A stretch of 64,000 nt of DNA from Linum tenue (taxonomy: Eukaryota; Streptophyta; Magnoliopsida; Malpighiales; Linaceae): NCBI GenBank assembly GCA_946122785.1, contig CAMGYJ010000002.1, positions 65,187,703-65,251,702 of the forward strand. Direction: 5' to 3'. The notes under the pieces were generated by a model. The model ran no database searches. It was not told the origin of the DNA and saw only the letters and a program-made list of their open reading frames with translations. Shown here one piece after another: positions 40,829-53,200 of the stretch. Every line of letters starts with the position of its first letter. Positions within the stretch are counted from its first letter, which is position 1. The translations under genes and the position numbers were made by a program.

Positions 40829-43070
40829 TAATATGCTTTGGTGTAGACATCTATGTATATACACTATCGTCAAATTTCACCTTTCCATGCATACCTAGGC
40901 TTGCAAGTTAGATTACACTCCTTCACATGATGTACCCTACACAAAGAATAAACACACTAATAGTGGATTGTGCCAAAACTCATTTAAACAAAGAGTAAGG
41001 GAAGTTAAGAGTAAAAGCATGGCATCTAGATTTACTCACTAGAAATGTGTATTTCGCTCAATCACACAAGTGTTTATAGGTTGGTGTTTACACTCAAGTT
41101 TTCCATTACTAGTGCTTACCTGAATCTTGTTCTTCAACCACTGTTGGACCGATTAGTACAAACACAAGCATATCAAGACGACAATGTTCGGGTAATATGT
41201 GTAAGGCTAAGGGTTAAGTTGAGGTTTCAGAGGAGGGAAATGGTGATCCTCACGAGGAATGAGCTACAAAGGTGGACCCAAATCAAGAACTATCTAATAT
41301 CGAGGCCTTGAACAAATGAAAAATGCATAACATAAGCAACTAGAACTATACAACAAGGGAAGAACATTGATTCCCAAAGATGATTCATCGATCTTTATTT
41401 ATTCGTCCCCCTTTTCATTTTCACTTTCACTTTCTCTTTCTCTTTTATTTTTTCTTTTTAATTATTTTTTTTTAAAGCTGATTTCTTTTTTTTTTATGGG
41501 GGATGGGATTAAAATACAATACATTGATGATCAAAACCTTTTTTCTAAGTAGTAGAAGACAAAATGATGCAATAGAAGGTGCAGTGGCTGAATGCCTATG
41601 CAGTGTCAAACTGCAGACTACAGTGGCAAAATGCATATCTCAACTATAGCTTCAAATACTAACTTAGAACATCTTTATTTACAAAACCATGAAAATGAAA
41701 ATGTCACTATGATCATAAAAAAGACCTCATTCCTCGTGATAAGGGTTCTATGGGGGATAGAAGAAAGGGGTAAAGGTGAAGGTGTGATCTAGCCGAAAAA
41801 CAAGGCAAAGTCTCAAAGGGGTTGATCCTAGCTATCAATGATAGGGTAGGCTTTTTGGCTCGAGTTGCACTAATTGTCTCTTTCGTTTATGCTTGCATAT
41901 ATACAACACAGTCCATACGTGGTTTTGATCAAGATTACCGAGACACAAAATAATGAAAAACTTCACACAATATGAAATTGACTTTGAAGGTTCACACTCA
42001 CAGCTACTAGATGTCATACCCTACTCTATATAGATTATACTCAATTTCACCTAAGTTCGGGCACAATTCAATTCTAGTGGGTGAATTTTAATATGAAGGT
42101 ACATAATGTGAAACAGGCAATCCTACTTGTAAGCACAAGTTATGCATTTCAAGGTTAACTTGGGATAACCGAAAGGCAAATGCATACACCGAAGTATAAT
42201 AAGTTCACAAACCATTCACACAATCATTTCAAGCAACGAAATTATACCCTATCAAGTTCTAGACACAACACATCAAACAAAGTGGGAACGACTCACATTC
42301 ACCAAACATTATATACAATACATACTAAAAACTAAATTAAAACTCTCCACCCCACACTTAGGATGAAACATTGTCCCTAATGTTCAAAACTAGTTTCTAA
42401 ACATGCAAACACATAAAAAAAAGTAAATAAAGTTAAAGAAGAAAAACCTTGGGACAAAGTTGTATACGAGCGAGGTGAGCAATGGTAGGGGAAGAACTAC
42501 CCCCACGAGGATAGGCCGGCTCAAGTGCTTGTTGGTGAGGAAGCTCAGCTTGAATATTGATGAGTTCAAGTGAGGAAGGGAAATGTGCAGAGAAATTTGT
42601 CGGATTTGATGAAGTGGATTGTAGAATGATGTCGCTAGAGGTTGTGAGTTTGGAAAAAAAATTCTTTTTGTTGAAAGAAGTAGGAGAACCAAGAAGAAAA
42701 GAAGCGAAAAAAAAGGAGGGTCTTAGTGTGAGAAACTCGATGCTCCTTCTCTCTTTTTTTGTATTAATTTTTTTATATGTTTTCTTTTTGTTTTTTTAAA
42801 TAAAGGAAAGAAAGTGTTTTATGGCTCCTCCTTTTCTTTCTGATTGCGTTTTAGCCCTTCAAGTCTAGCAGTGCTGCCTTCCACTCCATACTGCATTTCT
42901 CCACTGCAAAAGGCATTTCTCCACTGCACATTTTCACCAAAGCATTCTGCCAATGCACCTATAAAATTGGAAAAACACCTTCCTCAACGAATCTTGAGCT
43001 CAAATTTTATGGAGATCCTTTAAACGTCCTAAAAAGTGAAATTATGAAAAAAAATTGCAAGAAAAATAAA
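40829..43070 (-). other. Non-coding 3' region of element D, with PPT1 and a promoter-like part
   Basis: PPT1 (minus-strand CTAAGTGTGGGGTGGAG) lies at 42345-42362, after GGGACAATGTTTCATC. Upstream (42870-42960) GCATTTCTCCACTGCA repeats share the CCACTGCA motif of the LTR; then comes a TATA-like TATAAAA at 42777-42771. CCACTGCA-like motifs recur at 41580-41640. A hydrophobic 100-codon minus frame (42692-42390) follows the TATA motif but resembles no family. Confidence 0.55.
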
Positions 43071-43095
43071 CCTCGGATTGCCTCCCAAGAAGCGA
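43071..43095 (-). promoter_or_regulatory. Conserved post-stop stem-loop (AGGCAA loop), element D
   Basis: The minus strand reads TCGCTT then CTTGG-GAGGCAAT-CCGAG, a 5-bp stem including one G-U pair, about 40 nt after the last stop (43132). Confidence 0.55.
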
Positions 43096-43131
43096 TTGTT
43101 TAACGTCATTAGCTCGACGTTTATGCCACTT

Positions 43132-43570
43132 TCAACCCATTGGAACTGAGAGATATCCATAATACCCACCAGAACACTGATAGAATACATAACCACCATC
43201 TAACATTTGAGCTACCTCGGCTGAGCCAGGGGTACGAAAATTGGGGCTAACCTTTCTAGCATGCTTGTTTGGTCCACCGATGAGGCGTAGGTGATGTTGA
43301 AGTGCCTCAAGCAAGTACTCTTCTTGCTTAAATGTTAGTGAAGAAGGAATAGCAACAAGAAGATCAAAATCCTTACCCAAATATTTTGGCTTTAGATAAT
43401 CTGGTAGAGATTCATGCCCTTGCTTTGATTTGTCCACCTGGGATGATAGTTTTTGTGATGGCTTTTTCACTTGCCCAGTGTCATTCCCCTTCATGTATAG
43501 TACCTCTCCTAATTCTTCAATCTGCAACTTAGGAAATTCTTGTGTAGCCTTGTTAGTGGAAGATGTACTT
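43132..43570 (-). pseudogene. Protease-RT linker of element D with a novel C-terminus
   Basis: SLPDYLKPKYLGKDFDLLVA, SLTFKQEEYLLEALQHH corresponds to the linker that in Athila-lineage polyproteins precedes RT. Where RT should begin, the frame continues into unrelated sequence (NKHARKVSPNFRTPGSAEVA...YGYLSVPMG) and stops. A frameshift at about 43570 separates it from protease. Confidence 0.65.
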
Positions 43571-44027
43571 TTCCTTTCTTGTACATCACTTTCGGAGGTA
43601 TCAAAAAACTCATGATTATGATAAATTGAAAGACATTGAAAATTACCTCCTCTTTACCTACCCTGAAGGTTAATTTACCTCTCCTTACATCAATGAGTGC
43701 ATCTCCAGTGGCTAAGAATGGTCTTCCAAAAATGAGAGGAACATCTTGGTCTTCTTCCATCTCCAAGACAACAAAGTCTACCGGAAATATGAATTTCCCC
43801 ACCTTGACCAATACATTCTCTATTATTCCATTTGGTACCTTCATGGAACGATCAGCCAACTGAATAGTGATATAAATGGGCTTTAAAGAACTCTTCAGTC
43901 CCAACTTCTTGTAGACTGAAAAGGGCATCACATTAACCACCGCTCCAAGATCACAAAGCGAATGATCAAACTCTTTTGCACCAATAATACAGGGGATGGT
44001 GAAGCTTCCTAGATCGTCTCTTTTATC
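43509..44027 (-). pseudogene. Aspartic protease of element D
   Basis: It continues in the gag frame after a single TAA at 44028-44026. Blocks are GSFTIPCIIGAKEFDHSLCD, the active-site LCDLGAVVNVMPFSVYKKLG and VDFVVLEMEEDQDVPLIFGR. The usual S/T after the active-site Asp-x-Gly-Ala is Val here. It closely resembles protease of the Athila lineage. Confidence 0.8.
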
Positions 44028-46016
44028 TTAAATTTTATTTTGAATCACAACATTACATTCAGAGTTAAGGGTTACCTTTTCCATGTCAGCCCACTTACGC
44101 TTATTAGTAAGCAAATCCTTCAAGATCTTTGCATAAGTAGGCATTTGCTCCAACGCCTCGGCCAATGGTATGTTGATATGGATTTGTCTGAAGAAGTTAA
44201 GGAATTTCTTGTAGTTTGGATCATCTTGGGACTTCATCAACCTTTGAGGGAAAGGTGCAGGATGTTCATAAGGCCTGACTCCTTCATCTTTGAATTTTTC
44301 ATGTTTTGGAGGTGCAGTTGACGAATGCATGTGCGGTGTCAGAGTGCCTGCATTTTGACCCTGCACATCAGTCTCTAAATTTTCTGCAGCAAAATTTGCA
44401 GCACCTTCCTTGGCTTTTGATGAATTTTGGATCTTTGGGGTTGTCTCCTTTAGCTCCTTTCCACTCTTCAACGTTATGGAACATACATCCTTTGTCTTCC
44501 TCTCGATATTGCTTTGGGAAGTTCCCGATATGCGATCTTGAATATTTTCTAGAATTTGAGTCACTTGACTCATTTGCTCCCCCATTCTAAGTATGAATGT
44601 TTGCATAGTGTTGTTGATCACCTTTTGTTCTTCAAGTTGATTGGTTGTGTGAGCAATAAATTCATATAGCCCTTCATGTTGTTCTCCATCTTCCTCACGT
44701 GTGAAAATATGAGCTCTTCACACACGAGCTTCTTCTCTTCTAGAGGTTCTTGAGGTTGAAATCTAGGAGGTGCATTGTGCTTCGGGCTCCAACATTGTTG
44801 TTGGACCATTGAGAAGTTGGGATGGTCACGCCATCCAGACAGAATTGTAAGTGTTGGAGTATGCACCACCTGATTTCTTTGGTTGTTCATATAGTTGACC
44901 TCTCTTGATTGAGTAGCTCCCAACATACACTTCGTCTCAAAGAGTTCAAACATTGAATCCAACTTGGCTTCTAGTCGAGCTTCTAAGCCGGGTAAACTTG
45001 TCTACTTCAAGGATACCTCCTCTCCTTCGAGAACTCTTCTCTCCACCCCACTCATCTTTCATTCAAGCATATTCTTTCAACAAGGTCGTAGGCAGCTGTC
45101 CGGGCTCCATGGCTGTAAACCCTCCACCATATGCATGGTTCAATGCTTCTCTAAATATTCTCTTTATCCCATCAAAGAAAATGGAGAAAACAGTCCATTA
45201 TTCTAGACCATGGCTTGCCATTTGAGAAGTAGCTCTTTGTAACGCTCCCAAGCTTCACTTAGACTCTCACCATCAATTTGCTCGAAATCTACAATGTCCT
45301 TTTTGTCGCTTCATCGCCTTGGATGGTGGAAAGTACTTGTCTAGGAAAGCTTTTTCTAGTTGTGCCCACGTGGTGATAGATTTTGGAGTAAGATTCTATA
45401 CCAATGGCTCAGTCGTCCCAATAGAGAGAATGGAAACATCCGCAGCCTAATTGCATCATCTGACACCCCAGGATTCTTCATGGCATCACATATGTTGCAG
45501 AATCTTCCTGAGATGATCATGTGGATCATCAGTAGTCACACTAGAGAAAGTATATCCACTAGTAATCATTTGGATGAATGATGATGCGATTCCCAAATTT
45601 TCTTCAGGAGCAGGAAGGACAACACCAGAAGCTCGAGCTCCGGTTCTTCGGTTCAGCTTGCCATGTATGGTACGATCTTCATCTCTCCTCTCGTGGTGGT
45701 GGTGGTGGTGGTGGTGGTGGTGGTGGTGATGGTGGTTGATGTTTTGGTTGGTGTTGTGGCCATTGATCGATCCCTCCTCCATGTTGTCTATTTGTGAAGA
45801 GGTGGAACTCTCGATTTGATAGTCGTTTGGTGAGGTAGGTGTCGATTTGGTTGTTTTGGCTCTCCCTACCCTTGCCAGTTTTTGGTAGTACTTATAGGCC
45901 TTCTCGATCTCGTGATTTACTGGCAGCAACTCCTTAATCTCCCTTCTTCGCATATACAAAGAAGAAATTTCCTGAAACTTTTTCTGCGCACTAAAGCACA
46001 AATCAAAATAGTTCAC
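44028..46016 (-). pseudogene. gag of element D
   Basis: It starts MNYFDLCFSAQKKFQEISSL (46016). A run of 14 His codons lies near residue 94 (45690-45731, a GTG/CAC microsatellite). A broken capsid region with several frameshifts and stops (45480-44960) still shows LSEAWERYKELL-type gag wording. The C-terminal part (44621-44028) is open, with ITLKSGKEL, PFPQRLMK and FLNFFRQIHINIPLAEALEQ. One in-frame stop then separates it from protease. Confidence 0.8.
45690..45731 (-). repeat. Trinucleotide repeat encoding a poly-His tract in gag of element D
   Basis: It consists of consecutive GTG/GTA-type triplets on the plus strand (CAC/CAT codons on the coding strand), about 14 units. Confidence 0.85.
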
Positions 46017-46051
46017 TCAAACAAGATTAATTAAAATTGAATTTTGGCAAT

Positions 46052-46068
46052 CCCCGGCAACGGCGCCA
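46052..46068 (-). other. Primer-binding site of element D (tRNA-Asp type)
   Basis: The minus strand reads TGGCGCCGTTGCCGGGG, five bases after the 5' LTR end. Confidence 0.92.
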
Positions 46069-46073
46069 AAACA

Positions 46074-47455
46074 TGGTGGCGAAAAAAACTGCAAGTGCAC
46101 AGTGTCGTACAAGTAATAAAGTGTAAGTAATATTATCGTTCTCTAGGGAGATTGGTGAAATTCAATAATTAACAAATTTAGTTCGAGAAACTATAGAAAT
46201 TGCAATGGTTGTAATCAAATGATGAGTTGCAATAATACGTAAATTAACAAACTCGATAAATCAACTATTTTGGAGAAATTGGTATTGGAGAATTATGGAG
46301 AAAACACAAGATTTTACTATTTTACCTCAGTAAATTTAATTACCCTTGTCAATCAATTTAATACATATTTCTAAGTCGGGATACCTCTAAATTGATAGCT
46401 ATCTCCATCGAGAATTACCACGTACTAACTAATTAAGACAATTTCTACTATCGTAGTTAACTGAATTAATTAATTAGCCTTAAGAACGATATCCCTAAAT
46501 TGATTGCGTAACTCCCTATTTAATCCACTATCGCTTCGATAGGAAATTATGTCGTGTGAAATGTGTTCGGTTACTAGGTTTTCACTATCGTTATCAACCT
46601 AGAAAATACAAATCATTGTGAAGGTGGCCAATCAACACAAAGCGTTAAACAATTTCACACGATAGAAAATGGATGAAAAACATATCGTGATTAAAATCGA
46701 GGCTAGATAATGAAATCCATAAGTTTCCCCCAGAAATTGGGGATTAGTTCATGATGAAAAGAAAGAACATAAACATGATAATGTTCAACATCACAACTAA
46801 TTACCTATACAAAGGAGTGGAGAAAGTACTAAGTGTGAAGTTAATCCCAACTTACAAGAGTCTTCCTTTCTTCAAAATGCTCAACTCCAAAGTGTGTCAA
46901 AGTGAGTCTCTCCTTTTATTTTTCTCTCCAAAATCTGTCTCCAAAAGTGTCTACTCAGCTCCCCTCTTGTTGTATTTTTCTGCCCCTTTTAAACTCAATT
47001 TCTGCAGATTTTTCTCCCACAAAACAAAGCACTTTCAGCTCCCATTTCCAAGAGAAAGCTGCTGCCAGCTTAAGTCTCTTTCTTTGCAATAAATTCTTGC
47101 ATCATTTTCTCTATTGGTGAGCCACCAAATCCATGTGCTCACTTCAAGAAAGCTGATCTAATCCCAATAATTTCAGAGGGTTGCTGATAGTTGAGGGAAG
47201 ATTCCAACCAACAATAATTTGATTTGGGTATTTATCGGTTTGGCGTCCTGCTGGACGTTTGCCACTACACGTCTGCACTTTGCCACTGCACATGCATTCG
47301 TCCACTGCACTTTGTTTTGTTCACAATCTTAGCTTCAATCTGCGTTAAATCGATGCATGTCTTGGTAATGACACTAGGGTCATTCCATGGTCAATATGAA
47401 CTAATTTAGAGCAATTTAAACACATACATACATAAGGACCAATCATTTATGCACA
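46074..47455 (-). repeat. 5' LTR of element D (1382 bp)
   Basis: The minus strand starts TGTGCATAAATGATTGG and ends TTTTTTTCGCCACCA before the primer site. It is the pair of 39440-40828. Confidence 0.85.
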
Positions 47456-47671
47456 TAATACATGTATGTTTATGAAGCTTATCACCTCTCAACTCCATCA
47501 CTGTGAGCAAGATCTCAGAATCTTAAGTTGTCGTAGGTGGTCGTGATTATCGCGAGAATCCTTCTCTCGAGAGATAGATGTGGAGCTGCAACATGTATTA
47601 GTATGCCTCAATTGGAAGTACCTCATCTCTATGTTTGTTTCCTCTTTTGGATCTCTATGTTTTTTTTTTTT

Positions 47672-48144
47672 TGTTGGGAATGAATAGCTTTGAAAGCTAT
47701 ATTGAATTAATTATCCAGTATTCTTTCTAGATACGAATATAAGATGGATAATTAATAAAAGGAATATTAAGGAGATAATTAGGATTAATTATCTTAATAT
47801 AATGCATTTTAATTATTGGAGTAATTATCTTCCAATTAAAATATGGTTTATTCCCAAAGAAAGAGTGAATATTCTAGGTTTTCTGTTCTTATAAATAACA
47901 GGCCCCTAACCCTCTAAAGACACCTTAGAGAGCAGAAACAGGAGAGAGAGTGTGATTCAGAGAGCTCCAATTTTCGCACAAAACCGCCGAGCAAATTTAA
48001 TGAGTGGTTGTTTTATCCTAGAGGCGACCGGCTGTTAGTCTGTTGTGCGTAATACGAGGCAGTGCCGCGACGTCTTAAAGAGAGTGACCTAGTCCGCAAC
48101 TCAGCCAGATCGGTAACCCTAAATTTTCTGTTCGATTTGTAACA
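47672..48144 (+). repeat. 5' LTR of element E (473 bp)
   Basis: TGTTGGGAATGAATAGCTTT to TTTGTAACA. TTATAAATAACA at about 47889-47900 is the likely TATA region. No standard primer-binding site was recognised after it. A ~30-bp direct duplication (ACCTAATCATTGCAAC) follows at 48199-48246. Confidence 0.85.
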
Positions 48145-49097
48145 ATTATAAGACGTTCTGTTGCTGTAAAATCTATCGAACAGAGGACCGATCCGGCACC
48201 TAATCATTGCAACAAGGACAGATCCGGAACCTAATCATTGCAACTTGCCGTCACCTCCCTCGTACCTGTATCTGGAGAACCCCTGTTATTGGAATCAGGG
48301 ACACAGGTAATTAGAATACCTAATTCCCCGCGGCGGAACGGGCTGAATGTACCCTGGAGGCTCTCACGACGAGGATGGTTCAAGGTCCGAGATCCGGATC
48401 GTCTGTAGGTGGCACCAAGAAGCTTGGTTGGATTTATGTACGCACCCGGAGCTATACACATGGGAAGCAGGGAAATATTCGGACCATCCCACATGATTAA
48501 TTGGAAGGGAATTATTCCCTAGGACGAAGAACAAAGTTGGAGAGGGGAACAACAGGGGATTGGTCATGTCTTCCTCGGTCCACCTATGAAAAGGGAATTA
48601 ATTCCCCATATTTCGTGTAGCCTCCAAAGCCTGGCAGCTCCCAAAGATCTATCTTCCTCTGGGACACACGTGGCGAGTGACAACTGACAAGGCATTGACG
48701 ATTGAATTTGAAAGAGAGATAGGGAGTTGCTTTTGTCCAATTGTTTGTTTATGCATAATTAGTTGCTCTTGTCCAATTATCTGTTCATGCACACTTAACT
48801 GCTCTTGTCCATAAGTCCCACCAGGATAAGGGAAGCTTCAGTGTTGCGGCTGGTGGAGTCCCAAGGAACGGAAGAACTGCTCGGGAGGAAAAGCTTCAGT
48901 TGCTCCGGCATTTGTGGCAGCTGTGAAAGAAGCTAATAGCTTCTCCTCTCAAATCCTACGTAATTATTATTGCTTTTATTAAGTTAGTTGGAATTCTAAT
49001 ACATATTACTTACGCCAATTTGTCTCTTCCTCACTTCGATATGCACGAGGCATATAACATAGAAATCCGCTTGGCTGTGGCATCCGTAGTGATGTTA

Positions 49098-49537
49098 GGG
49101 CTTGTTTGCTTGGTGGATTTGGTGATGGATTTGGATCCATTATGGACTTTGTCAAAAATCCATTGTTTGCTTCATGCATTTAGGGGAAACAAATCTGTGG
49201 GTCCCACAAACTTTAAGAGACCAAATCCGTGGACCCCACGGACTTGAAAGTTCCACCTATTTAGGTGGGAATTGATCATGGACTTTGAAGTCCATCATTT
49301 TTTACCAACATACCCTTCATATTTGCTTTCTCTTCTTATATCATTAAGGGCAATAAAGGTAAATTACACTTCATACATACAAATTTAATAAACAAAATCC
49401 ATCATGAAATCCATCAAACAAACAATGGTGTTTATCAAATCCATAATGAATCTAAAACCCTCATTTATCCATGGTTTTTCAAAACCCAAGTTATACCAAA
49501 ACCTTCATTTTTCAAATCCACGACGCAAACGAGCCCT
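49098..49537 (+). mobile_element. MITE-5: intact Tourist-like MITE (440 bp) with TTA target duplication
   Basis: TTA at 49095-49097 and 49538-49540 flanks inverted ends GGGCTTGTTTGCTTGGTGGATTTG and its imperfect complement. A 3-bp TTA/TAA duplication is diagnostic of PIF/Harbinger elements. It has no coding capacity. It is the complete reference copy for MITE-1. Confidence 0.85.
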
Positions 49538-50254
49538 TAGACTCTGAAAAGAGTAGGACGAACATGGTGGGCTATGATGGCCAGGGCAATTATAGTGGAA
49601 TTATGCAGAACCAAGGATTGGACGGTTTGAACTTCACTGGAAGCGGAACTCAGATAAAAGGAGTATCAATTGGAAGCTAAGCCAAATGCTAGCTATTCAT
49701 TGACAAACCAGAATGCAATGATTTCTCGATAAGAGGTAAGAACTAAAACTTTCCTCCTAAGTCATTAATAAAATGATAAAGTAGAATCTATTCCATATAA
49801 CTCTATGCATGAAATTAATAAATTTTGAGAATGCTAGAGAAACGAGAATTGATGCATGTTTATGTCGACATTGAGAAGTGTTACCTCAATGATTAGAGTA
49901 TGAAACTTGGATACATGCGGTGGAATAGAATAATGTTGCTTATACTTGGGTACGTAGAAAGAATAAATATGGCAACAGAATGTGCTAGGTGAACCACTTA
50001 TGCTGATCTGAAACATTAAAGTTTCAACAATGAGAGCAGCAAGCCGAACCAGATCCACACCAAATAGAATGGTACCGTTCGTGGTAACCATAAGATGCGT
50101 GTCAATCCTCTAAGAATGACGATATGTTTCTCTACTGAAGTTGTGAGAAACTAAGTCATATAACACGAAAGTGTAAGAACAAGTTTAACCTAGTGTAAAC
50201 TTGACTAAAGAAGAGGATTTGATGGTAATGATCACTGAGGTGATGGCAGAGGTA

Positions 50255-53200
50255 AGCCTTAATGGTAACTCTAAAAATGTGGTTGGATATTAGCGCCTCA
50301 AGGCATGTGTGTGACAAAATAGCTAAGCTCAATCACACATTGAGGTGTATTAAGGGGAAAGTGTTGTTGTGCAAGATCCTCGCCACTATTGTTGATGGTT
50401 CTGGGAAAGTGGAAGAGAATCCTACCTCTAGATTGTCATTGACTATCCTAGACGTAAGGAATGGTTAAGTAGATAAGATAAATTCTTCCAAGTGTGTCTG
50501 TGTGAAGAATTAGAATATCTTATATCGCATTCCCATATAATTATTGGATGCTTGAGAAAAATATGAATTTTATATAGCTAAATGACCCATAAATATGTGG
50601 TTAGAGAATCAGAATTAATAGATCTGATTTATGTTGATATGGGTAAACTTGATGGAAAAGACAATAAATAATTTATTGCTCTTTAGAGTGCTCTGATTGT
50701 CTGATTAGTTATTTGAAATGGTTTAAAATGCCTAATTGCATTATGATTGCACTGATTATTCGATATATGTGGCATGCATGTGGTAGCGTTAGAGAATCAG
50801 TGTAACATGATAACTAGAATAGCATATGAGTGTGTAAGTTATTGTAAAACACATAAGTTTATGAAATGAATACTCATTGTGATGTGGAGTACATTGATGC
50901 CAATAAATTTTCATTTGAATTAAGAAATAGTGGGGTGATATCCTACCTACTATTAGGAATAATGGAACTAGTAGGGGTGATGAATTTGAGTATGAACTCA
51001 CAAGAGACAAATGAACCATAAATCACTAAAGGATTTTGGTTATGAATTTGTTATTTACACCCTAAGAAAAATCCCACAAGTCTGCTTGAAGTTTGAACTT
51101 TCATAAATATGCAGATTCGTGGGAGAATCCATTATTAACGAAATGGAATTTGTGGAGTCTAGTAAGACTTAGAATCTTGTAGATTTACCTCTTGGTTGTA
51201 AAGCGTTGGGTAATATATCGATGGAACCGAACAAGATTTGGCATCTTTGAGAATTACCTCCTGGCAATGAAGCCAAGGTAATAAATGGATTCCTATAAGG
51301 AAAACTAAAACCTGATGGTTTAGTTTATGAGTATAATGATCGCCTAGTAGTTAAGACTTTAGGTGAAGAGGAAAAATTGTAGATTTTTTTTATATCTATT
51401 CACCAATATGTAGAATAACAACCATCACATGGATGTTAAAATTTTGTGAATGGTGATTTGAATAAAGAAATCTACATTTGGACAATCTTAAAGGTTGTTA
51501 TTCTTGAACATGCTTTTGGAGTCTATGGTTAGACAAATCATTATATGATTTGAAATAGACTCAGGATTAGTGGCATAAATAATCAGATTCTCTCTCATGG
51601 TTTTAAAAGTGGAAGTGACAAGTGCATTTAGTACAAATTTGAGAATGACACTTGCATTATGAATGACATGTCGATCTTTGGTACAAAGACTCGTGATGTC
51701 AATAGTGCAGTCAAAATCGCGCATTAAAACGTAAAAACTTACGTTTTTACGTATCCAGACCACCAAAACATTTCAGTTTCTACCTAAAGTCGCTTAGTCA
51801 CAAAAACTGGTAAAAACATGGGTAAAATCGATAAAATCGCTTAAAATCGGTAAAATCGAGATTCTGAAGCGTTTTTATACGATTTTGATCATTTCATAAA
51901 AATGTGCTAATTGGCCCAAAATGATGTAATTTTGGAGACATATCAGCAAAAAATAAAGACAAGAAAACATGATTCATCACTCGTTCTACAACTAGTGTCG
52001 AAATAGGGGCTTCACATTAAGTTGAAAAGACACCTAATGGTATTCTCAATAGCCGCTGACCTTCTATCAGTCTTCTCTCTTAATCTTCATTTGTGGCTCT
52101 TACCTGGGTTACGATGAAAGTTTATGGGTAATTGATCGTACGTAATTATGTAAACTCAAACCATCTTATGAGAATTTGGATTCTCAAGCTCGTTTACGGG
52201 TTACGATATGCGTTTATGAGCTTGTCATTAATATGCTATGAGTTTTCTCTACTTTTGAGTCAATGCAAATTAATTTATGTGTTAGATATTATATTTTAAT
52301 TATGAATTTCATGTAGTTATCCACTTATTTAAAATCTACACACTCACATATTACATATTATATGTTGTACTTAACAAATTTTAGCTATTTTAGAGGGTGC
52401 GTCAAAAACTTACGATTTTACGCTTTGATTCTATGTTTTACGATTTTACCCATTTTCCGCTTCTAGGTAGAATCGCGCTTTTAACTGCACAATACTATCA
52501 AAAACCATGTTGTTTGAGAATTATGAAGGTAAAAGATCTGGATGAATCAAGTTTCATGCTTGGAGATCCAGACTACTAGGACAATCAAAGAGATTTCATC
52601 TAGATCAATCTAACTACACAGTTAGATCAAGAAGAAATACAAGCTCAACACCTGCATAAATGTTTGATGGTGCTAGCATAATTTTTAAAGAGCACCAAAG
52701 ACGGTGTAAGAAAGTAAGAACATACTAGCATTGACAGCCTGCAAGATGCAGCTGATAAACATGAGACCCGACATAGTGGGGGTATATTGGTAGGGTATAA
52801 GTTATCAATGGTTTCTTGCTGTATTGGTAGGGTATATTGATGCGGACGAGAATAACCTATAGAGGACTCCAAGGAATCCAGTGGGCATGTTTTGAACATC
52901 GCTGGAAGAGTTGTGTCTTGGAAGTCTAAGAAGTAAACGATCCTGACTCAATCAACTAAGAAATCAGAAATGATATAACTAGCAATGGCTAGTAAAGAGG
53001 AAAGTTGATTGAGAGGGTCACTACTAGAGATTCCCTTATGGGAAAGACCGATCCCTCTGGAAGTTGATTCATTGTTATAGCACCTCGGCTATTGCTAAAG
53101 AATGGAATCGGTTCTAGAACGAAAATAGATGAAAAATTCGTCGTAAGCACAATACTGTAAGAGAACTCCTATCAATAGGAACAGTGAGGGTGGATCATAT

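Larger units (their letters stand above)
39440..47455 (-). mobile_element. Element D: gag-protease-only Athila-type LTR retrotransposon
   Basis: Two LTRs (46074-47455 and 39440-40828) match closely along their whole length. Minus-strand order between them: tRNA-Asp primer site, gag with a poly-His tract, protease, protease-RT linker, then directly the post-stop stem-loop and a 2-kb non-coding region with PPT1. RT, RNase H and integrase are absent, so the element is non-autonomous. Target duplications are not evident (flanks CTCTA and TAATA) and no clear PPT abuts the 3' LTR. Confidence 0.85.

Noticed and set aside
42390..42692. Hydrophobic 100-codon minus-strand frame in element D, a possible envelope-like protein
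   Set aside because: It is composed largely of low-complexity A/T-rich sequence (Phe, Leu runs) without signal peptide or cysteine pattern; not enough to call a protein.
39435..47460. Target-site duplication for element D
   Set aside because: Flanks CTCTA and TAATA differ; TAATA also occurs inside the other LTR's flank by homology, so no duplication can be claimed.
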